A stretch of 64,000 nt of DNA, from assembly GCA_024867545.1 (NCBI GenBank), contig JANFNE010000008.1, positions 1-64,000 on the forward strand. The letters run 5' to 3'. Positions 19,226 through 29,913 of the stretch are shown here, one piece after another. Origin of the DNA: Phytopythium helicoides (taxonomy: Eukaryota > Oomycota > Peronosporomycetes > Pythiales > Pythiaceae). Under the pieces are notes generated by a model, which searched no databases, was not told the origin of the DNA, and was given only the letters and a program-made list of their open reading frames with translations. The position numbers and the translations under genes are program-made. Position 1 is the stretch's first letter, and each line of letters opens with the position of its first letter.

Positions 19226-20797
19226 TCATTCCTCGACGTGATGGACGGAGACAACTAGACCATTCTTGAGCGGCAGTGTGAAGCTGTGGCGATACGTGAT
19301 GTCCTGACCTGATGCCACGTCCAGGTGGAACTTGCTGAGCATCTTGACCATCACCGTCTTCATCTCCATCATGGCCAGATTCATCCCGATGCACATGCGT
19401 GGTCCGCCCCAGAACGAGTTGAACTTGAAATTGGAAACCGTGATCAGCTTGCTCGTGTCCGTGGGATCCAGCCACCGCTCGGGATTAAACTCGGCGGCGT
19501 CCGGCCCCCACACGTCAATGCGGCGGCCTGTCGTGTACGAGCAGATGGACGCGTTGCTCCCTGCGGGAATAAAGGTGCCGTCCGACAGAACCGTGTCTTC
19601 ATTGCAGTAGCGCATGTTCCAACTTCCTGGCGGATACAGCCGCAAGGTCTCCTTCAGCACAGCCTCGAGGTACGTCAGCTTCTGGAGCTCGTCGGTCTCG
19701 ATGCGACTGTCCACCTTCAGCTTCGTCCCCAATTTTGCAGCGATCTCTCGTCGAACCTTGCGCTCAACCTCTGGGTGCCGGCTGAGCTCGTACAGCATCC
19801 AACTGAGCGTCTCAGCAGTTGTGTCTCGCCCTCCGAGCAGCAGGTTGAGCACAATGTCGCGCAGCAGCTCCGGCGTGAGCTTGCCTTTCGAGTTTTCGCT
19901 CTCGAGGAACAGCGTCACAAGATCCTTCTTCCTCCCGCCTGTGGCATCTGTGCTGCTCTTGGCCTCGTTACTTTTCGCCATGGCCTGCAGGATGATCCCC
20001 ATCACGGTCTCGTTCACCTTGCCCATGCACCGCTGGAGTAGTCCTTCCTTGCCGACACCTAGCAGCCGCTGGAGCTTCCACACGAACACTGGAAGCTGCA
20101 TCCGGGACATGATGGCGTGCTGTGCGTCATCGAAAGCAGTCTCGAAAACATTCGGCTCGTCGGAGCCAAGCGTGTTGAGTTCAAGGCCAAAGCCGATCTC
20201 GGTGAACGCTTCGATGGTGAAGTGATGCATCAGCTTGAACACATCGATCTTCTTCTGGCTGCTAGCAGCCGACTCCAGGATGGCGTCAAGCGTGATGGTG
20301 TGCTTGTGGATCACGTCAGCCATCGACTCGCGCAGCGCTCGCGAGCTAAAGAGGCTCATGGCCGTCTTGCGCTGGAACGCCCAAAGCTCGCCGTCAGCGT
20401 TCACGATCCCGTCGCCCAGCAGGTCGTGCACGAAATCGCGGATGTGTGGACCCTTGACGAACTTTTCAAAGTGCGTGCGCTCGAGGTCCTCGATCGCCTC
20501 GGGGCTCGTCAGGATGACGATAGGGGCCTGCCCAATGATCCGCAGCATCCACGGCTGTCCGCCAAAGCTCATGGTCGTCTCGTACAGCCAGTCGTGCATG
20601 CGAGCGCTGTTGCGCATAAAGTCGAGCGTGTTGGCCAGCAGCGGTAGCGTCGACGCGAGCTGAGGCAGCGGCTCGCCACTCTTCTTCCTCGGTATCTTGC
20701 GCTCCCCGCTTCCAAGCACCAGAGCACCCGCGAGCACCAGGATGCCTGCCACCGCTAGCGCTGGAGCGGTCACTCCTAGGTCGGCCGGTCGGAGCAT
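19226..20797 (-). CDS. Cytochrome P450 (P450-4)
   Basis: Single exon. The ATG at 20797 gives 523 residues starting MLRPADLGVTAPALAVAG, with the anchor helix at about 9-28. Intact motifs: GGRDTTAETLSW in the I-helix, KETLRLYPPGSWNMRY (ExxR), PERWLD, and haem loop FWGGPRMCIG. In several positions (IEAFTEIGFGLELNTLGSDE, FDDAQHAIM, MQLPVFVWKLQRLLG) it pairs with P450-1 more than with its neighbour P450-3, so the tandem block holds at least three subfamilies. Upstream frame to 20905 is disregarded because it adds no conserved sequence. Likely ER enzyme of the CYP86 clan. Confidence 0.9.
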   Translation of the reverse strand: MLRPADLGVTAPALAVAGILVLAGALVLGSGERKIPRKKSGEPLPQLASTLPLLANTLDFMRNSARMHDWLYETTMSFGGQPWMLRIIGQAPIVILTSPEAIEDLERTHFEKFVKGPHIRDFVHDLLGDGIVNADGELWAFQRKTAMSLFSSRALRESMADVIHKHTITLDAILESAASSQKKIDVFKLMHHFTIEAFTEIGFGLELNTLGSDEPNVFETAFDDAQHAIMSRMQLPVFVWKLQRLLGVGKEGLLQRCMGKVNETVMGIILQAMAKSNEAKSSTDATGGRKKDLVTLFLESENSKGKLTPELLRDIVLNLLLGGRDTTAETLSWMLYELSRHPEVERKVRREIAAKLGTKLKVDSRIETDELQKLTYLEAVLKETLRLYPPGSWNMRYCNEDTVLSDGTFIPAGSNASICSYTTGRRIDVWGPDAAEFNPERWLDPTDTSKLITVSNFKFNSFWGGPRMCIGMNLAMMEMKTVMVKMLSKFHLDVASGQDITYRHSFTLPLKNGLVVSVHHVEE

Positions 20798-21654
20798 TGC
20801 GCCAGAAAGCAGGAGCGAGCTGCAGTATGGTGGACTTGGCGGATTGGGGAATGACAGCCATGCAGCGAGGAGCTCAGAGTCAACGGGTGGCCGTGATGGC
20901 GACATCAGGAGGGCACTGACGTGGCGTTGGCGACCATTTCACCCTCGCTGTGTCCGCTCTGATCCCAACTGCCGGGAAGCAGGCGTCAGTCCCACTCGGC
21001 TTCTGGGGCCATCCGCGGGCTTCAATTCGCACTGTCATCACTGCGACCGACCGCCATGATTGTGTCTTGCAGCGGAGACCATGCATTCACTCGAGCTCTT
21101 GGAGACGTGGCTGCAGAGCTCCATCGAGATACTCACAGCCACTCGATGAGCTCGCGAGTCGAGATGCTAATGAGCACCTGGCCTCCTCTGTTCTTCCAGA
21201 GAGAAGACCACGGTCCCAAGCGAAGCGACCGCCCTGGTCAGCTGCTCGCCCGCCGTGGCCACTCTGCTCCATGACAAGGCCAGGCCGGCCGATACCTCAA
21301 CCGTAGAAACGCCATGGGAACGCGTCGACGTTACCTGCTTATCTCCACCAGCCAGCGCTCTTTAGTTGAGTTGGCGAGTAGCATCAGCCAGCCATCACCT
21401 CCAAGTGTTGCGAAGCCCCGCTCAGAGTCGGAGAGCCCTCCACATGCAGCGCGACTGGGACTGATACACCTGCCACACTTGACGCGGAAAAGAGGCATCC
21501 GTCAGGGTATCGGTTCGTCTGCGGATTGGGCCGAGGGAGCTGATCCCGTGGTACCTCCCGCCGACCTTCAGCAAGTCAAATCGAGTGATGCCCTGCACGT
21601 CACGGCCGACGCCAACATGGAGCTAGGCCCGACACTGCACGAACTCGTACATGT
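20798..21654. other. 5' flank of P450-4 and unassigned sequence
   Basis: No supportable gene. Short open frames occur on both strands. The part beyond about 21300 on the minus strand has coding-like pieces that may be a further decayed tail of the pseudogene that follows, but I could not establish a frame. Confidence 0.4.
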
Positions 21655-23633
21655 TCATGCGCAAAAGAAAATGTACGTGGCTACTGCATGTAGAGGAATG
21701 CTCGCTTTGCCGATGCTGGCACCGTAGAGTACGAAACTCTGAAAGGTATCGTCCATGGACTTGAGCACTTTATCTAGACGTGTTGTGCGTCTCGACACGA
21801 GATCTCTCAGCGCTCGAAAGTGCTCAATACTGAGCAAACCGTTTGCTTGGATTTCCGCAAACTGTTGCGGTCTTGGCAATCGCGAAGTTGCATGATCTCG
21901 ACCGCGCCTTGCGTCAACTTGAATCGCTGAAAATACTTCCGCAAGAAGGGTACGACACGTGTGTGAGCAGTCAACGAAATTGATCGCAACAGGGCCTCAC
22001 ATAATGTCGGTCCGATTGACAGTCTCTCACTGTTGGTATTTTCGACTGCCACACACACCACCGCTGCTGCTCGCAATGGCAACACTACTGGCCATTGGAA
22101 TGCTGCCCAGGATGTAAACGTTCCCAGGCGCTTCACTGCTTCTGCTGTCTGGGCATGCCGTCGCCGCTCCTGCCACTTTCGCAACACGCCGCCAACAGAA
22201 TTCACAGGTGCTCGTTCTGCTAGCTGCAATCAACGCCATCATGCTTCCTCCAAGCTGCGGCCCGACACAGAGAACACGGTGACTTCATGGCACCCAGCAA
22301 TAGAACGACCCACGAATATCATACCACTGATCACTGAGCTCGTCAACGTCGTGCTCACTGAGCTCGTCAACGTCGTGCTCACTGAGCTCGCGCTGCCAGC
22401 GAGCAAGACTTCTCCAGCAACCCCCGTCGAGCTCGAATCACCAGACAGCCATGCGACCACCGTCCGCAATGGACGAGCCCACCGACACGACAATAGCCCC
22501 GGCAGAGAGGCTGCTCACTGGCAGAGCCACCCAACAGCGTCCCCGCACCGGAACTCGCGCCAGTTACGCTTGACACGAACACACCGCCGCTCGTCGTCAA
22601 GCTCGCACCACTCGACACACGCATCGAGGCACCGGTAGTCAAAGAGCTTGTACTGACCGACGCACTCACGCCGCCGCCGATCGATCCTGCGCCGTCAAAC
22701 ACCGGCAAAGACCCGCCAGTGCCGACGGACGCTGAGCTGCTTGCGCCGCTAAAGAAAATCACATTTCCTCAGGATAGGAAGCCAGAGCCGCCAGACACGC
22801 TCACCACACCGCCAGAAGCAGTCTTGGACGCACCCGGCGTGATCAACACCGACCTGGACGCACCACCAGATGCAAAGCCATTTGGAACACGCAAGACGCT
22901 GCTCTCCACGGCCCCCATCACAGCGCTTGAACCCACGCTCACCACGCCGCTTGTCGTCGACTCGCTAGCACCACTCAGGATGCTCACGCTGCCGCCCGCG
23001 CCACTCGATGACGCACCACTCGACAGAGAGATGGACGCGCCGCTGCCGCTCACGGAAGATCCGCCCTCGACCTCGATCTTGCCGGCAACAGACGACGTCG
23101 ACGATCCGCTTCGAATGCGTACGGACACGCTCGACACGCCAGAATCGCCACTCGTCACGGTCACGTTGCTACTGCTGCTACTGCTGCTGCTCGCAGCACC
23201 GAGCGTCGAGGTCACCACAGAGCCGCTCGTCGACAAGCTATCACCACTCGTCAAAGACACAGACCCACCAACAGAGCCGGACGACGACCCGCCATCCACC
23301 GTCACATTGCCGCCCACGCCCTGAGCGTTGCTGGCGCCGAGGATCTTCACAGACTGCCCTGCAACATCACGTCGCTGCCGACGCTGCTTCCCTGGATGAT
23401 ACGAATACCGCCTCCAGAGCCGCTTGACACGAGCACCGCACCAGACAAACCGCTGCTTGAGCTACCGCTTGACACGCTCACGTCACCACCAGCGCCGCTC
23501 GACGACGACTCACCGCCGCTCACAGACACATTGGCGGACGACCCGCTCGCAGAGTCGCCTCCGCTCGCCAACACAGAGCCGCCGACGCGCTAGAACCGCC
23601 GACAACGCGCACAGCGCCGACAACAGACGTCAT
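21655..23633 (-). pseudogene. Decayed beta-solenoid repeat protein gene
   Basis: From about 23600 to 22250 the minus strand encodes, in changing frames, a chain of roughly 15-residue repeats of the form G-G-x-V-x-V-x-S-G-x-S-x-x-S-x (for example GGSVSLTSGDSLSTS and GASISLSSGASSSGA). At least 20 repeats are seen in three blocks: 23574-23347, 23350-22769 and 22762-22490. Stops and frameshifts between blocks break the gene. Alternating small and hydrophobic residues with Gly turns suggest a right-handed beta-helix, secreted or surface-type. A non-repetitive, also frameshifted tail runs to about 21655. The plus strand over the same interval reads as Pro/Thr/Leu-rich frames, which are shadows. Family not named with confidence. 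Confidence 0.6.
22336..22391. repeat. 24-bp tandem repeat, 2.3 copies
   Basis: The unit gagctcgtcaacgtcgtgct plus cact occurs at 22336-22359 and 22360-22383, with a partial third copy after it. It lies inside the decayed repeat gene and encodes SVSTTLTS on the minus strand, so it probably reflects slippage within that gene. Confidence 0.75.
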
Positions 23634-23795
23634 GATGGATCCACTGCGAATTCACTTGGATTTTGTATGGTAGTTTGGGCCGTGTTGGGACTCTATTTGA
23701 CTATCTGGTAGTCATTTAGACACAAGAGGACAAAAGAGGAGTATATTTGCATCCCTCCATGACAACACCAAAAAAAGCCACGCCGCGCGCGCGCC

Positions 23796-23966
23796 ATGGC
23801 TGCCCGGCGCTCTCCGCGCCTCGCTGGCTCCGCGGCCGCCGCCCCAGCGCCCCAGTCGTCTCGACGCGCTGCTCCAGCTCAAGCTCCTGCTCCTGCTCCA
23901 GCTCCTGCTCCAGCTCCAGCTCAAGCTCAAGCTCAAGCTCAAGCTCAAGCTCAAGCTCCAGCTCCA

Positions 23967-24007
<41 letters not shown>

Positions 24008-26255
24008 AGCTCCAGCTTCTACTCCTGCTCCAGCTCCTGCTCCTGCTCCAGCTCCTGCGGCTGATCCGCCTGCGCCTGCGGCTGATCCGCCTGAGCCCTC
24101 GCCCTCGTCGGCGCCTGAGCCGGAGGCCGCTCCCGCCGCCGCCGCCTCTGCGCCGGAGCCTGAACCAGCGACCGAGCCCGCCGAGGTGGCCGAGGCGCTG
24201 GACTCGAGCGCGGCGGCGCTGCAGCTCTTGGCGCAGCAGCAAGCGGACTACCGGCGGCGCCTGGCGCTGCTGCAGCACCAGCAGGAGCTCTGGCAGCGTC
24301 TCCAGCAGCAGCAGCAGCAACAACAGCAGCAGCAGCAACAGGGAGGAGCGGCGCTCGCAGCGGCGACGGCCGAGGAGCGCATGCAGCACGTGCACCAGCG
24401 ATTGCAGGAGCGCGTGCTGGCGTCGGGGAAACAGAGCGGCCAGATGAGCCCGCAGGAGATCGAGAAGGCCAGGCTGGAGCAGCTCCAGCGCATCCAGCAG
24501 TTCCAGATGCGCGCGCAGCAGCAGTACCAGCAGTCGCTGGCCGCCGCGAGCGCAGAGGCGCAGCGCAGAGGCAGTGAAGAGATCATTCGCACGCAGCTGC
24601 TCATGGAGCAGGAGAGACTGCGGCTCATGCGGCTGCGCGAGCAGGGGCAGGCCTCGGAAGCCGCCGCGCAGCAGCAAGTGATGCAACAGCAGCAGCTCTT
24701 GCAGCAACTACTGCAAAAGCAGCAGCACGAGCGGTTGGTGCTCCAGCAGCAGCAACAGCAGCAGCAGGCGCTGAATGCCGTGTTTTCGGCCGCACAGGCA
24801 AAGACGGCAGCCAACGGCGGCGCTAATGCAAAACCCGCAACGACGGCTGTGAAGCCAGACCCACAGATGGAGGCGCTCGTGCGAACGCTCGCTCAGGTCA
24901 ACAGCGCCTCGACTACCGCCGAGACAGCGGTTGCAGTCGAAAGGATGAGTGAGTGGGTGCACCAATGCGCCGATTTGATTCTGCTGCGATTCGCTTCTCG
25001 CGATTTTCCGCTTGTTGAGGCTTCACAGCGCATGAAGCTCGCGATCGCCGACACGTGGACAGCCGAGCTACAGACTAAGTGCGCTTCAATTGTAGCCAAG
25101 ATTTCGCAGACGGTTGCTTCGCTTGAAGCTCAGCAAAGCAGCACCAATAGTGTGAGAGGAGTACCTCCAGAGGCAAGAGAGCAAGCGTACTCTGCTCTGA
25201 AGGCGCAACTCCTGTATAAGCAGAACGCGTTGAATGCTCAAAAGAAGACCTCAACTAGCACCACTGAATCTGCACAGAAGCGAGCTTTGCAAGTGGATAC
25301 GACTGCTGCTTCTCCAGGTGCCGCAAAGAAGCCACGCACGCTGCCATCACCAGTGATTCCTGGCACATACGGCGTCACCATCGCTACAGGCTTGACTCCA
25401 AGCGCACTGGTAGCAAGAGCGAGACCAGGTCCAATGTCGCCACGAGAAGCGCAACGACTATATGAACTCGATCTATCGATGCGAACGACAGGTGCAGCCG
25501 ATGATGCGGACGATAAACTGTACTTTCCAACTAAAGTTATTTCCAAGATCATGCGGCGCGTGCTTCCTGGTGGGGATTCGAGCGTGGCAGACGCACACAA
25601 GAATTCAAACACAACCGAAAATGCGCAGCTAGTGAAGAAAGAAGTGCTAGAGGAATCAGTTTCCAGTGAGGATGAAAAGCTGAAGCAAACACCAGAAACC
25701 CAAGAAGGAGACTCCGAGTCGGCAAAGGAGCAAAAGGATGCGGCTACAGCAAAAGCGACCCCCTCCACGAGTACCCCGAGCCTCCAGCGCTTCGCTTCTG
25801 ACACTCTGGACATTAAAATCAGCGACGATGCAGTCACACTGATGCAAGAGTGCGCGACCGAGTTCTTGCTCTTTTTGACAAGCGAGGCGCGCGACCACGC
25901 AGCGCTAGAGAACCCCACCCGAAAGAAGAAGACGCCGGGCTTAGTCATTTCAGGCTCAAGTGTGATCGACAGTTTGCACAATCTGGGGTTTACGCCGTAC
26001 GCAACCATCCTCGACAAGCTCAACGTCAAGGCCAAGGCGATGATAGATATGGCAACACTCAAAAAGATGGAGCGGAAGCAAGCGAAGCAGGCAGCTGCCG
26101 CCGCCGAGAAGAAAGCGCTGGCGATGGCTGCCGCTGCCGCCAGTCCTGCGGGTGGATTAGTGCCGCCCGCTGTGGTACCGACAGCTGCGACTACACCAAT
26201 TACCGTTTCAACAGCGCAAAGCGGTACTGATGCTGGACCAGTCACTAAGCAGTAG
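23796..26255 (+). CDS. Gln/Ala/Pro-rich protein with split NF-YB-like histone fold
   Basis: Single exon, 819 residues. Residues about 26-87 are (AP/AQ) dipeptide repeats encoded by a hexanucleotide array; about 150-330 is Gln-rich and coiled-coil-like with polyQ runs. Near residue 576 lies YFPTKVISKIMRRVLPGG, matching helix 1 of NF-YB/CBF-A histone folds. After about 80 acidic, Lys/Ser-rich residues the fold resumes at about 673 with ISDDAVTLMQECATEFLLFLTSEARDHA and ends with VIDSLHNLGFTPYATILDKL, matching helices 2 and 3. NF-YB-type proteins pair with NF-YC partners to bind CCAAT or act in chromatin and polymerase complexes. A transcription co-factor role is inferred. The tail is Ala/Lys-rich. 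An antisense Leu/Arg-rich frame over the repeats is a shadow. Confidence 0.75.
23871..24057 (+). repeat. Hexanucleotide microsatellite encoding Ala-Pro/Ala-Gln
   Basis: About 31 units of gctcct, gctcca or gctcaa lie in frame inside the histone-fold gene. Blocks of the same variant are clustered (a run of gctcaa units near 23921-23958, then runs of gctcct), which points to slippage expansion. Lengths probably vary between strains. Confidence 0.85.
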
Positions 26256-26437
26256 CGTAGCGGAGTCATCACGTAACATCAACAACGACAACAACAAGAT
26301 CATTCGCTATACGCACGCAACTGTCGGCGGTATTTGATGCTGATATTGATAATTGGATGCTTCGCAGTTGCAGAAATGTGTTGGGTGGTTTGCTACCATC
26401 TCGTGATGGAAGCCACGAACTGTCCAGAGTTGGTACT

Positions 26438-29400
26438 TCAGACACGCTTTTCGTACTGCTGGGTAGTCTGCGCACGCAGCTCCCATGACGACGGTGACTT
26501 GAAGTACTGCAGCATCTCGGCTTCGGTTGGGTACGGAGACGTGGAGGTTGAGGTTGCCACCGAGGCGTTGCTGACGCTGGACGAGCCGGAAGCCATAGAA
26601 GACATGGGTGCAGCCATGCTGGTCTCGATGATTGTCCGTACCTGAAGGCGGCTGGGAGAGAACTCGGAAAAGTAGATGGTAACGCGGGTGCGCCTCCGAC
26701 GCGGCCAGCGACGGCGCGCCTGGCGCTGCCGACGAGCGTTCGGCTCTTCCTCGGGTTCATCGGAGTCGTCGTCATCATCCTCTTCTTCCTCTTCTTCCTC
26801 CTCGTCATCATCGTCGTCGGAGTCATCCAGATCACTTGCAGTCGGCCAGCGCATGAATTGCACAGCCACGGCACTGCCGTTCTTGTCACCAATGTCGCGC
26901 ACTCGCCAGGCGCGGTAGGCGACCATGGCACGCTGACGAGCCCAACCAAAGGGGAAGTAGTCCTGCGGGATGACCACCGTCGGCTCCTGCTGGTCAAGTT
27001 GGAGCAAGAACACGGCGTCAGCCGACACTAGACTGTTCGGAAGCGCGAGGGTCATCGTCGTCGCTGTCTCCGTAAGGTGAAATACTTCTGTCATATGCGC
27101 GTGCACGTAGCGTTCAAACCACGACATCGCAGCCGCAGAAGTCGAGCGCCGAGCACGTAGTGGCATCGGGTGGGCATGATCCTCGGCATCTCCGAGGCGG
27201 AACCACTCGCCTGTGAGTCCGTTCGCCTGAGCACTACTCTGTGCAGCAGAGCGGAGAGACACAGCGACTTCCTGGTCTTGCGGAGACGGCATTGCGTCCT
27301 TCACCGCAGTGTAGTAGTCGCGGAATGCCCCCATGAACGGCAGCGAGGGCTTGGAGTCGTCTTCCTTGTCGCTGTCGTCATCGACGTCTAGCGCTGTCCA
27401 CCACGGCTCTTGCATGAGCCAAGCCTCACAGCTCTTGAGCATGTCGTACAAGTCCCACACGCCTCCCTCGTCCTCCGACTCGGCGTCACCCCACGACTTG
27501 TGCATGTGCTTCGGCAGGCGCGAGACCTGGTCGCGCACGGCCGTGTCCACAAGGTCCAAGAGGATCGTGTACGCCTCACGCACGTCAGCTCCACGCTGGG
27601 CACACTCGCAGAGACGACGACGCACGTCCTCAACAAGTCCTGCCCGAACCAGACGCGTGCAAACGGTCACGAGGTTGGAACACAAGTGCAACAACTTGGG
27701 CTTGCTCAGCGGAATCTGCACGAGCGGCTGTCCAGCGTGCGGCCGAGGTGTGAGCATCTCAAACGAGTGGCGAACAACCTTCTTCGGCGCATCCGCTGAC
27801 GTCTTGGCGACTTGCTCAAATTGGTGAATGCGACGAACAATCGTGAACGCAAGCTGCAGGATTCGTGCACGGCGGAACAGCTCAATGTCGGCGTCGATGA
27901 TGTCAGCACCGGCCTGAATTGGCGAGTTGCTGTACGATCCATCTACGCTGGACGTAGCTCCAGTATGACCTGGAGATGAAATCGGCGACAGCGACGGAGA
28001 CATTGACGGCGTCGGCTTGATGTGCTCCGATGCGTCGATGGCGGCAGAAATTGCCTTGTCCGAGTCTGTCGAGCGGTTGCGCTTACGGTTGAGGTATCCG
28101 TCTGATCCTGGCGCTCCCATCATCATGAGCGACGGGATTCCACCAGGACCCATCATATTGCCTCCATTGCCCCACGCATCGCGGCGGTACGGGTATGGGT
28201 TGGCAGATGCGTACGCGTGCTGATGAAGCGCAGCAGCCGTCAGTCGCGTGGGAGTAGGAGTGGGGCGGATCGCACTGTTGGTTGACATCGAGCGGGAGGT
28301 GCGCGTTCGGGGCTGGCGAGTGGCTGGCGTAGTCGTCGAGCTTGACGACGGGTGCGGACTCTCGAGACGGAGCTGCATCATGCCGGTGATGGGCGTGAGC
28401 ACAGGTCGAGTCATGCCAGACGAAGACGCAACCTGGGGTGTCGTCCCAGCACCAAGCGGAGCCGACACTGGCATGGGCAGAGCGGCCAGGGACGATCGGC
28501 GCATGTGGAAGGACGAAGAAGACGACCGGGTGATGCCGCCGGTGCTTCGCGGCGCCGTCGTGCTGTTCAAAAACGCCATGCTCGGTAGTGCTGGGACGGA
28601 AGCACGATCTTCCTGGAACGAAGCGAGCTGCGGCTGCAGCTGGTGGTGGATCGGCGGGGGAGGGTGCGTCATTGACATCAGTTGCTGCTGCTGCTGGAGA
28701 GATGGGAAGTTGACACTCGCGTAGTACTCCGACTTGAGCGATGCTGACCGCGTCAAGCGTTTCCGGACGCGTCCAGCCTGATCCTTTTCCGTTCCGAGTC
28801 GCTGCAGGCTAGGGCGAGCTACCCCAGGCGGCTGGTAGTAGCCATTCGCTCCCATCGGGATGCCATTCGCGCCGTTCGCCATCGGGAACACGGGCATCGT
28901 CGATCCACCTGGTCGAGGTCCGAGAAAGTCATCGATCGAAGGTACTGCCGGCGCAGCCATCGACATGTGCATTGGCAGTTCCGGGCTGCCGTTGTGTGCC
29001 ATCCGCGCGACGATCGCGGCGTCCGCCTCGAGGGACATGGCGACTCCTGCCTCCTCGATCTCGTCTCCGTTCATAACTGGCGAGCGGAAGGTCTTGCGCG
29101 CCTTGCGCGAGGACGAGATGCGGAAGGCCGGCGAGGCGAGCGCCGCGACACACGTGAGGCGCGCGGGGTCGCGCTCGCTCTGGTTGAAAAAGTATACCTT
29201 GAAGACGTGCAGGTTCTTGCAGTTGAGGCGCGAGGACTGCCAGCCGTAGTGCCAGGACTGGCGGTTGCCGTTGAGCAGGAAGCAGGCGCGGTCAGCCGCC
29301 TTGGGCACGACGGTGCCGCGGAACCACTTGCCGAAGGGCTGGTCGGGCGTCTTGACCTCATCGAAGAGCTCCTGGCGCGGGTAGTCGCGGCCGAGCGCGA

Positions 29401-29913
29401 GGCTGCCGCCGTCGACCAGCGCGTCGATCTCGTCGTCCAGACTGTCGTCCAGCGCGTCTGCCGGCGGCTGCTTCTGCTGTTTGGCCACCTCCTCGAAGCG
29501 GCCAAGCACGATCTGGCACTTTGGCAGGAAGCACTCAACCATGAGCCCCGAGCCGCAGAAGCTCTTGGGGTTGTGTCCACCGCAGCAGTGCGGGAAGCAG
29601 CGCAGGTTCTGGGCCACACAAGGCAGTCACCCCCCACGTTAGCAGTCCTTCTAGCAAAAAAAAAAAGAGAGAAACCGCAGGAAGGGGGATAAGAAAGCCG
29701 TTACCTTGTGTCCGCTAGCCTTGTTGCTCCTGTCGTCACGGGAATAAGAGCGACAGTCAGTCTCCGCGAGGAGGACACCGTCCGCAGAGGGGCCATCACA
29801 TCCACGCACCGCAGGTACTCGCGCGTAAAGAGCTCCTTGTCGCACTGCGTGTGCACAAAGCGGCAGGGCCCCGCAGGGTCCTGCGCGCCGTCGGGAGGCG
29901 CCCACGCCTGCAT
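26438..29913 (-). CDS. Large protein with Cys/His-rich N-terminal module, family unknown
   Basis: Three exons are proposed: 29806-29913, 29705-29761 and 26438-29608, with GT-AG introns of 44 and 96 nt, giving about 1111 residues. The short first intron is supported because it changes to the frame that yields LRCTDCRSYSRDD and the second gives GHKNLRCFPHCCGGHN, making a dense Cys/His module (Cys 17, 24, 36, 39, 59, 63, 64 and 73) likely to bind zinc. Then comes a globular region with GKWFRGTVVP and WHYGWQSSRLNCKNLHVFKVYFF, long Ser/Pro/Met-rich disorder, a helical stretch near the middle, and a C-terminal globular part (SWFERYVHAHMTEVFHL) with an acidic run and a basic RRRWPRRRR patch. A nuclear DNA- or chromatin-linked protein is possible. 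Start ATG at 29913 is tentative. Confidence 0.65.

Noticed and set aside
22719..23324. Plus-strand Pro/Thr/Asp-rich frame of 201 residues
   Set aside because: Shadow of the Gly/Ser/Val beta-solenoid repeats on the minus strand, whose regular 15-residue period is the real signal.
23712..24707. 331-residue minus-strand Leu/Arg/Ser-rich frame
   Set aside because: Antisense of the Ala-Pro hexanucleotide array and polyQ region of the histone-fold gene; repeat DNA leaves several frames open.
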